The notes below the pieces were generated by a model. That model ran no database searches. It was given only the letters and a program-made list of their open reading frames with translations, and was not told the origin of the DNA. Shown piece by piece: positions 6,297 through 10,962 of a DNA stretch of 10,962 bases (positions are counted from its first letter, which is position 1; every line of letters begins with the position of its first letter). The position numbers were made by a program, and so were the translations under genes. This DNA is from Alphaproteobacteria bacterium (GTDB lineage: Bacteria > Pseudomonadota > Alphaproteobacteria > Caulobacterales > Maricaulaceae). The stretch is from assembly GCA_030428405.1 (NCBI GenBank), contig JAUIEH010000045.1:1-10962 (forward strand), written 5' to 3'.

Positions 6297-7187
6297 CTAG
6301 TGTCCCGGCGCGTCGGCGAATGAAATGTCCATCACCTCCACGCCCGGCGGCGCTTCGACATCATCGGGCACGAAGAAATCGGGCAACAGCTCCTTGCTCG
6401 GATCGACGCGATATTTCGAGAAATCCGTGACGCCGTTCTGGAACAGGAAAGTGTCGTCGATGATGAAGTTGCCGGTGAATTCGCGCGCCGGCTTGTTGAG
6501 CATCAGATAGGCGGCGTCGGCGAGGATTTCCGGCGTGCGGCACATCTTCATGCCCTCTTCCCCGGCGAGCACGTTTTCAACCGCCGCCGTCGCAATCGCC
6601 GTGCGCGGCCAGAGCGCGTTTGCGGCAACGCCCTGCTCGCGGAACTCTTCGGCCCAGCCGAGCACACACAGGCTCATGCCGAATTTCGCGCTGGTATAGG
6701 CGACATGCGGCGCGAACCATTTCGCCTTCATGTCCAATGGCGGCGACAAGGTCAGGATGTGCGGATTGTCCGCCTTCAGAAGATGCGGCAGGCATTTCTG
6801 TGTGACGAGATAAGTGCCGCGCGCGTTGACCTGGTGCATCAGGTCCCAGCGCTTCACCGGCGTCGACAGGGTCGGCATCGGAAAAATGGCGGAAGCGTTG
6901 TTGATGACGATGTCGACGCCGCCGAAACGCTCGACCGTCTTGGCGACGGCTTCTTCGACATTGGTCTCGTCGCGAATGTCGCAGACCACCGGCAGCGCAG
7001 CGCCGCCTGCCGCCTCGATTTCTTCGGCCGCCGTATAGATCGTGCCCGGAAGCTTGGGATGGGGCTCGGCCGTCTTGGCGAGCACGGCGATATTGGCGCC
7101 GTCGCGCGCGCATCTTTTGCCGATTTCGAGGCCAATGCCGCGGCTTGCGCCGGTGATGAGAATTGTCTTGCCGCTTAGTCCGCTCAC
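6297..7187 (-). CDS. short-chain dehydrogenase/reductase, HSDL2-like
   Basis: NAD(P)-dependent oxidoreductase with a Rossmann fold. TGASRGIG (12-19) binds the cofactor, D70 lies in the VVCDI strand, NNAS is at 96-99, N121 is in place, S148 (LSPP) is the catalytic Ser, and Y164 with K168 form the YTSAK motif. The SPPLDMKAKWF segment, the KFGMSLCVLG helix and ALWPRTAIATAA are hallmarks of the hydroxysteroid-dehydrogenase-like 2 (HSDL2) subgroup, whose animal member is peroxisomal and linked to lipid metabolism. The 296 residues contain only the SDR domain; the SCP2 sterol-carrier domain of animal HSDL2 is absent. The start is GTG with a strong GGAGGAGG upstream. The acyl-CoA dehydrogenase elsewhere in the block suggests lipid metabolism, but the substrate is unknown. 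Confidence 0.92.
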   Translation of the reverse strand: MSGLSGKTILITGASRGIGLEIGKRCARDGANIAVLAKTAEPHPKLPGTIYTAAEEIEAAGGAALPVVCDIRDETNVEEAVAKTVERFGGVDIVINNASAIFPMPTLSTPVKRWDLMHQVNARGTYLVTQKCLPHLLKADNPHILTLSPPLDMKAKWFAPHVAYTSAKFGMSLCVLGWAEEFREQGVAANALWPRTAIATAAVENVLAGEEGMKMCRTPEILADAAYLMLNKPAREFTGNFIIDDTFLFQNGVTDFSKYRVDPSKELLPDFFVPDDVEAPPGVEVMDISFADAPGH

Positions 7188-7194
7188 GACCGCG

Positions 7195-7203
7195 CCTCCT
7201 CCC
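7195..7203 (-). promoter_or_regulatory. strong Shine-Dalgarno for the SDR gene
   Basis: The minus strand reads GGGAGGAGG, 7 bases before the GTG at 7187. It fixes this non-ATG start. It lies in the 79-base gap after lepB, where no clear terminator or promoter could be seen. Confidence 0.75.
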
Positions 7204-7266
7204 GCTTCTGGTTGGGCGGATGCTAGCGCCTAACGCACGCAGCGCCAGCCGTCGGAAGGCAAGTTT

Positions 7267-8109
7267 TTAGAGCGGGCGCCAGACGCGGCCGGTCGGGCAG
7301 CGCAGCCCCGTTTCGCGACGGCAGCTCTTAAAGGTGAACAACACCGTGACCGCGCGGCCGACAAGATTTTCGACCGGCACGAAGCCAAGCGTGCCCGGAC
7401 GCGAGGCCGGAGAACGAAAATCTTCCTCCAGACAATTGGCGTCGTCGGAACGGCTGTCATTGGAGGCGTCGCGATTATCGCCCATCACGAAGATGGCGCC
7501 GTCGGGCACCTGGAAGGTGCAGGTATTGTCAAAACGCGAGTCGTCGGAGCGCTCATACATCGCGTGCGAACGCCCATTGGGCAGCGTTTCCTCGTAGCGA
7601 TAGACTGAGCGCACCACGCCCTCGTAATCGCGATAGCGCACGATATCGATGAGTTCGCGCTGCACCGGTGTGAATGCGTCGCTCGCATCGCAGTCCGAGC
7701 CCGCTTCGCAGATGGCGAGCTGACCGTCGCGCACGCGAATGTGGTCGCCGGGCAGGCCGATGACGCGTTTGATCAGATGCTCGCCGCCATTGGGGTGCCG
7801 GAACACCACGACGTCGCCGCGCCCGGGCATGCGCCCGAAAATGCGGCCATCGCCTTCGGGCAGAAGATCGCCGACGCCGAACGGCAGCGAATGGCGGCTC
7901 CAGCCATAAGCAAAATTCAAAACGATGACGCGGTCGCGCACCTCCAGCGTCGGCACCATCGAACTCGACGGAATGTAAAACGTGCGGAAAATCACCGTCG
8001 TGATGACGAGATAAACCAATGCCGCGCCAAGGATGAAGCGAGCGAATTCAAGACCTTCGCGCCGCACGCGGCCGCCAAGGCTTTCATTCGCGTCCACATT
8101 CTCGCTCAT
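7267..8109 (-). CDS. lepB: signal peptidase I
   Basis: Membrane-anchored serine protease that removes signal peptides from Sec and Tat substrates on the periplasmic face. The 280 residues from the ATG at 8109 show a basic N-terminus (RVRREG), one membrane segment at about 22-40, the nucleophile S50 in IPSSSMVPT, the general base K114 (HLIKRVIGLPGD), and the box E motif GDNRDASNDSR (210-220). GRGDVVVFRHP precedes the Lys. The periplasmic domain has several cysteines, and an extra segment lies between boxes D and E. The in-frame upstream ATG at 8187 would add 26 residues lying inside the preceding gene and without family resemblance, so I reject it. The chosen ATG overlaps the UPF0145 gene stop as ATGA. 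It is not beside acpS or rnc, the frequent alphaproteobacterial setting, so it may be a second copy. Confidence 0.95.
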   Translation of the reverse strand: MSENVDANESLGGRVRREGLEFARFILGAALVYLVITTVIFRTFYIPSSSMVPTLEVRDRVIVLNFAYGWSRHSLPFGVGDLLPEGDGRIFGRMPGRGDVVVFRHPNGGEHLIKRVIGLPGDHIRVRDGQLAICEAGSDCDASDAFTPVQRELIDIVRYRDYEGVVRSVYRYEETLPNGRSHAMYERSDDSRFDNTCTFQVPDGAIFVMGDNRDASNDSRSDDANCLEEDFRSPASRPGTLGFVPVENLVGRAVTVLFTFKSCRRETGLRCPTGRVWRPL

Positions 8110-8426
8110 GTGAGCCTCACCGCCGTTCCGTAGGCCAGTATCTCCGCAGAACCTTCCATAACCGTTGAAGTCGCGAAGCGAAAACAAATCACACCGTCAG
8201 CGCCCAATTCTTCCGCATGCGCGATCATACGCTGCAGAGCCTGATCGCGCGCTTCCGACAGCAGCTGGGTGTATTCGTCCACCTCTCCGCCGACCAGATT
8301 GCGCAGAGACGCGATGAAGTCCCGACCAATAAATCGCGCGCGCACAATGCTTCCGGTCGCCAGGCCGACGATTTCCGCAACGGCGCGGCCGGGAACCTCA
8401 TCGGCCATCGTGACGATAATGCTCAT
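8106..8426 (-). CDS. UPF0145 / YbjQ family protein
   Basis: A small cytosolic protein of the UPF0145 (YbjQ) family, often annotated as a putative heavy-metal-binding domain; its biochemical role is not established. The 106 residues follow the family: EIVGLATGSIV (18-28), RDFIASLRNLVGGEVDEYTQ (35-54), an amphipathic helix rich in Ala and Glu, LGADGVI (74-80) and YGTAVRL at the C-terminus. A second Met at residue 7 is a possible start, since no good ribosome site precedes either. It starts 18 bases after the MBL hydrolase gene and ends in a 4-base ATGA overlap with lepB, so the three are probably one transcript and lepB translation is coupled to it. No metal-ligand cluster stands out; there is a single Cys at 81. 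Confidence 0.9.
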   Translation of the reverse strand: MSIIVTMADEVPGRAVAEIVGLATGSIVRARFIGRDFIASLRNLVGGEVDEYTQLLSEARDQALQRMIAHAEELGADGVICFRFATSTVMEGSAEILAYGTAVRLT

Positions 8427-8444
8427 GGCGGTGTGTATTGCGGC

Positions 8445-9515
8445 TCAGTCGTCAGCGTCGAACTCGGCGTCTTCGCAGCGCGTGAACCAGGCAACAGAAG
8501 CCTCGTCGGTCTCATAGCGCGCCTGACCGCGATGCACGAGATAGGACAAATGCGCCAGCGTCTCCCCGGTCGCCATGACGAAATCGCTCGCGCCGATCTC
8601 TTTGGCGAACATAGCGCCGAACAAGTCGATCACGCGCTTGGGCTCGGTGAGCCGGCTGGCCACGCGTTCCAGGCGTTTTTCATGGCCTTCAATAATCGCA
8701 TCGAGCCGCACATGCAGGCCGTAGAACGGCTCGTTGTGGCTCGGCAGGACCAGCACGTCGTCAGGAATCGCGGCCATGATGCGCCAGCACGCATCGAGCC
8801 AGTCGCCGAGCGGATCGCCCGCAGGCTCGGTCGGCCAGACGGAGACATTGGGCGTAATGCGCGGCAGCACCTGGTCGCCGGAAATGAACAGCTTGGCCTC
8901 AGGCTGCCACAAGCAGACATGTTCGGGGCTGTGGCCCGCGCCCATGATGACGCGCCAGTTGCGGCCGCCGATTTCGATATTTTGCCGGTCCTGAATGCGC
9001 CGATAGCTGTCGGGCAGCCGTCGCACGGCTTTGCCGTACATGCCGAAGCGCTTGCGGTAGCGGTCGAGCTGTTCCTCGGTCCAGCCGGCGGCGCGGTAAA
9101 ACGCAATGGCCTCATCCGGCGCCGGCGCTTTGTCGGACACGAGCACGCGCGAGGTGAGATATTCTCCGCGCGACATCCAAAGCCGCGCATCAAAGCGCCG
9201 GCTTATCTCGCCCGCCATGCCGATATGGTCGGGATGCATGTGGGTGCAGATGATGCGGCTGATCGGGCGGCCCTGAAGAATGGCGTCGCCGTGCTCGGCC
9301 CACATCGTCGCCGTGGCGTCATCGCCGAGCCCCGTGTCGATGAGCGTCCAGCCTTCGCCATCGTCAACCAGATAGAGATTGATGTGGTCGAGACCGAAGG
9401 GCAGCGGCGAGCGAAACCAATAGACGCCTTCCGCCACTTTATGGGGCGTGCCGAAATCGATCGGCTCGTGCGGAAAAGTGAGCTTCGCCGGCGCGCTCTG
9501 GACCGCGTCGTCCAT
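8445..9515 (-). CDS. MBL-fold metallohydrolase with C-terminal extension
   Basis: Metallo-beta-lactamase-fold hydrolase with an intact dinuclear metal site: H92, H94, D96 and H97 in THMHPDH, H195 (GAGHSPEH), D214 (FISGDQVL) and H260 (LPSHNEP). The N-terminal strands VAEGVYWFRSPLPFGLDHIN (28-47) are typical of the thioesterase/LACTB2-like branch rather than true beta-lactamases. The segment after 270 (GHEKRLERV, then LFG, then GETLAHLSYLV) matches the winged-helix tail found in that branch. There is no signal peptide, so it is probably cytosolic. The substrate is unknown; the nearby acyl-CoA dehydrogenase makes an acyl-thioester or lactone plausible but unproven. The start ATG has AGGA 5 bases upstream. 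It begins a compact run MBL-UPF0145-lepB. Confidence 0.92.
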   Translation of the reverse strand: MDDAVQSAPAKLTFPHEPIDFGTPHKVAEGVYWFRSPLPFGLDHINLYLVDDGEGWTLIDTGLGDDATATMWAEHGDAILQGRPISRIICTHMHPDHIGMAGEISRRFDARLWMSRGEYLTSRVLVSDKAPAPDEAIAFYRAAGWTEEQLDRYRKRFGMYGKAVRRLPDSYRRIQDRQNIEIGGRNWRVIMGAGHSPEHVCLWQPEAKLFISGDQVLPRITPNVSVWPTEPAGDPLGDWLDACWRIMAAIPDDVLVLPSHNEPFYGLHVRLDAIIEGHEKRLERVASRLTEPKRVIDLFGAMFAKEIGASDFVMATGETLAHLSYLVHRGQARYETDEASVAWFTRCEDAEFDADD

Positions 9516-9548
9516 GGTTCCTCGCTAGACCGACCGTTCAGATTAGAG

Positions 9549-9580
9549 TGCGCGCAGCCGATCACGAGCGGCTGCGCGCG
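9549..9580 (-). terminator. strong stem-loop after the acyl-CoA dehydrogenase gene
   Basis: GCGCGCAGCCG at 9550-9560 and CGGCTGCGCGC at 9569-9579 form a perfect 11-base-pair GC-rich stem with an 8-base loop, extendable by G-T pairs. It sits about 31 bases past the dehydrogenase stop and 35 bases before the MBL start. No T-run follows on either strand, so classical intrinsic termination is uncertain; it may stabilise the upstream mRNA or terminate weakly. Confidence 0.5.
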
Positions 9581-9610
9581 TCAAATTGAGCAACAGATGC
9601 GAAGCGTCGC

Positions 9611-10962
9611 TTAAGCGCTCAGAAATTCTTCCGCGACATCGAAGAGGACCCCGGCGCCCGCGGTCACAGGCTCGATCAGACCCGGCGCCGCCGAGAGAAT
9701 GTTTTCGGCGTAAAAGCGCGCGATATCGATCTTGGCCTGCGCGAAGTCGGGATTGTCCTGACCCTCCTTCAAGCGTCGCTGGGCCGCCAGGGCGCTAAGT
9801 CCCAGAAAGTGACCGCCGACCACATCGCCGGTCATGCGCATGAACGGCTCGGCCGCCGCCAAGACGTCTTGCGGGTCGCGGTCCTCGTCCAGCAGCCAGT
9901 CGACGCATCGCTCGAGCGCATCGGCGCCGTCAGCGAGTTGCTCCGCGAGCGCCGGCAATTGCTCATTCGACGACAGCGCGAGGGATTCCGCAGTCTCGCG
10001 AATATCCTCGATCAGATCGCGCATGGCGCGCCCGCCATCAGAGGTCAGCTTGCGGCGGATGAGATCGATCGCCTGAATGCCGTTCGTGCCCTCATAAATC
10101 GGCGTGATGCGGGCGTCTCGATAATGCTGCGCGGCGCCGGTCTCCTCGACAAAGCCCATCCCGCCGTGAACCTGAATATTGAGCGAGGCGGCCTCGACAG
10201 CGAAGTCGGTCGACCAGGCTTTCGCGATCGGCGTCAGCAAAGCCTCGCGCGCGGCGGCCGCTTTCCTGTCGTCAGGGTCTTCGAGATATTCGGCGTAATC
10301 CGCAGCGACGGCGGCGGCATAGCAGATGGCGCGCGCAGCCTCGATTTTGGACTTCATGGTGAGCAGCATGCGGCGTACGTCGGGATGCTCGATGATGCGC
10401 GCCGGCTCGTTGTCGCCCGGCGTTTTGCCCTGGCGACGCTCTTTGGCGAAAGCGACCGCCTGCTGGAACGCGCGCTCGGCCACGCCCACGCCCTGAACGC
10501 CGACATTGATGCGCGCCGAGTTCATCATCGTGAACATGTGCGCGAGCCCGCAATGTTCCTGTCCGACGAGCCAGCCTGTGGCGCCCGAAAACTCCATCGT
10601 GCAGGTCGGCGAGGCGTGAATGCCGAGCTTCTTTTCCAGGCCGATGCAGCGGACATTATTGGCTTCGCCGGGAGCGCCGGACGCATCGGGCACGAATTTC
10701 GGCACGACGAAGAGTGACAGCCCGCGCGTGCCCTCCGGCGCGCCGTCAATGCGCGCCAAAACAAGGTGCACGACATTGGGCGCACAATCGTGATCGCCCC
10801 AGGTGATGAAGATTTTCTGGCCTTCGATTGCATAGGACCCGTCATCGCGCGGCGTCGCCTTGGTGCGCACAGCGGACAGGTCCGAACCCGCCTGCGGCTC
10901 CGTCAGGTCCATCGCCCCGGTCCATTCGCCGGACAGCAATTTCGGCAGGAACCGGTCTTTCA
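9611..10962 (-). CDS. acyl-CoA dehydrogenase, DmdC-like (N-terminus off window)
   Basis: FAD-dependent enzyme that introduces the alpha-beta double bond into acyl-CoA esters. About 450 residues are visible; the frame continues through KDRFLPK to the right edge, and the family's N-terminal helical domain is missing because of the window boundary. Numbering is from the TTG at 10939. MDLTEPQAGSDLSAVRT (10-26) and IEGQKIFITWGD (38-49) form the flavin-contacting middle domain, HGGMGFVEETGAAQHYRD (258-275) is the conserved C-terminal helix region, and the catalytic base is E283 in IYEGTNGIQA. The roughly 130 residues after this resemble the extra C-terminal domain of long acyl-CoA dehydrogenases such as 3-methylmercaptopropionyl-CoA dehydrogenase (DmdC). 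Substrate range is not certain; general fatty acyl-CoA is possible. A strong stem-loop lies just downstream. Confidence 0.94.
   Translation of the reverse strand, partial: KDRFLPKLLSGEWTGAMDLTEPQAGSDLSAVRTKATPRDDGSYAIEGQKIFITWGDHDCAPNVVHLVLARIDGAPEGTRGLSLFVVPKFVPDASGAPGEANNVRCIGLEKKLGIHASPTCTMEFSGATGWLVGQEHCGLAHMFTMMNSARINVGVQGVGVAERAFQQAVAFAKERRQGKTPGDNEPARIIEHPDVRRMLLTMKSKIEAARAICYAAAVAADYAEYLEDPDDRKAAAAREALLTPIAKAWSTDFAVEAASLNIQVHGGMGFVEETGAAQHYRDARITPIYEGTNGIQAIDLIRRKLTSDGGRAMRDLIEDIRETAESLALSSNEQLPALAEQLADGADALERCVDWLLDEDRDPQDVLAAAEPFMRMTGDVVGGHFLGLSALAAQRRLKEGQDNPDFAQAKIDIARFYAENILSAAPGLIEPVTAGAGVLFDVAEEFLSA

Noticed and set aside
7188..7266. Possible terminator or promoter between lepB and the SDR gene
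   Set aside because: Only imperfect GCGC repeats are present, with no stable stem plus T-run and no convincing -35/-10 pair.
8110..8187. 26-residue N-terminal extension of signal peptidase I from the ATG at 8187
   Set aside because: It lies wholly in the upstream gene, does not resemble the family, and the ATG at 8109 forms a standard ATGA overlap.
9516..9610. TTGACG in the gap before the MBL gene as a promoter -35 box
   Set aside because: No recognisable -10 box at the right distance; the region is occupied by the stem-loop.
8217..9614. Long plus-strand open frame (465 codons) opposite the MBL and UPF0145 genes
   Set aside because: The opposite strand has full catalytic motifs of an MBL hydrolase; the plus frame has no family features.
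9809..10717. Plus-strand open frame (302 codons) opposite the acyl-CoA dehydrogenase
   Set aside because: Shadow of a well-supported dehydrogenase; composition is atypical and no domain is seen.

Overview
The window is a gene-dense, GC-rich bacterial chromosome segment. Gene content and protein sequences point to an alphaproteobacterium. The signs are an xseB-ispA-dxs isoprenoid cluster with a histone-deacetylase-family gene just upstream, an alphaproteobacterial-style signal peptidase I, and frequent GTG/TTG starts with short gaps. I cannot place it at genus level. There are no tRNAs, rRNAs, CRISPR arrays, insertion sequences or phage genes, and no gene-free stretch longer than about 100 bases.

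Left edge, plus strand (about 1-1091): a periplasmic Cu/Zn superoxide dismutase (sodC), open at the window edge, is followed closely by a small exported protein of unknown function. These two genes converge on a long minus-strand block, and only 6 bases separate the facing stop codons.

Minus strand, in order of transcription (right to left): the C-terminal three quarters of an acyl-CoA dehydrogenase runs off the right edge at 10962. A strong stem-loop follows at about 9550-9579. Next come an MBL-fold hydrolase, a UPF0145/YbjQ protein, and signal peptidase I (ATGA overlap with the YbjQ gene). After a 79-base gap come an HSDL2-like short-chain dehydrogenase, a histone deacetylase/AcuC-family hydrolase and a histidine phosphatase. 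Last are xseB (exonuclease VII small subunit), csaA (tRNA-binding-domain chaperone), ispA (farnesyl diphosphate synthase) and dxs (first enzyme of the MEP pathway).

Functional logic: dxs and ispA supply the entry and chain-elongation steps for isoprenoids (quinones, undecaprenyl carrier, hopanoids or carotenoids). xseB is their usual neighbour in proteobacteria. csaA and lepB both relate to protein export but lie in separate parts of the block. The acyl-CoA dehydrogenase, MBL hydrolase and SDR look like lipid or acyl-thioester metabolism genes, although their substrates are not readable from sequence.

I did not find an undescribed multigene system; the window is mostly housekeeping. The most specific oddity is in SodC, where the position of the third zinc-ligand histidine is a glutamate. 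Other points worth checking are the start of ispA within or after csaA, csaA's insertion into the xseB-ispA-dxs cluster, a Ser in a usually conserved DXS motif, and the start and function of the small exported protein downstream of sodC.
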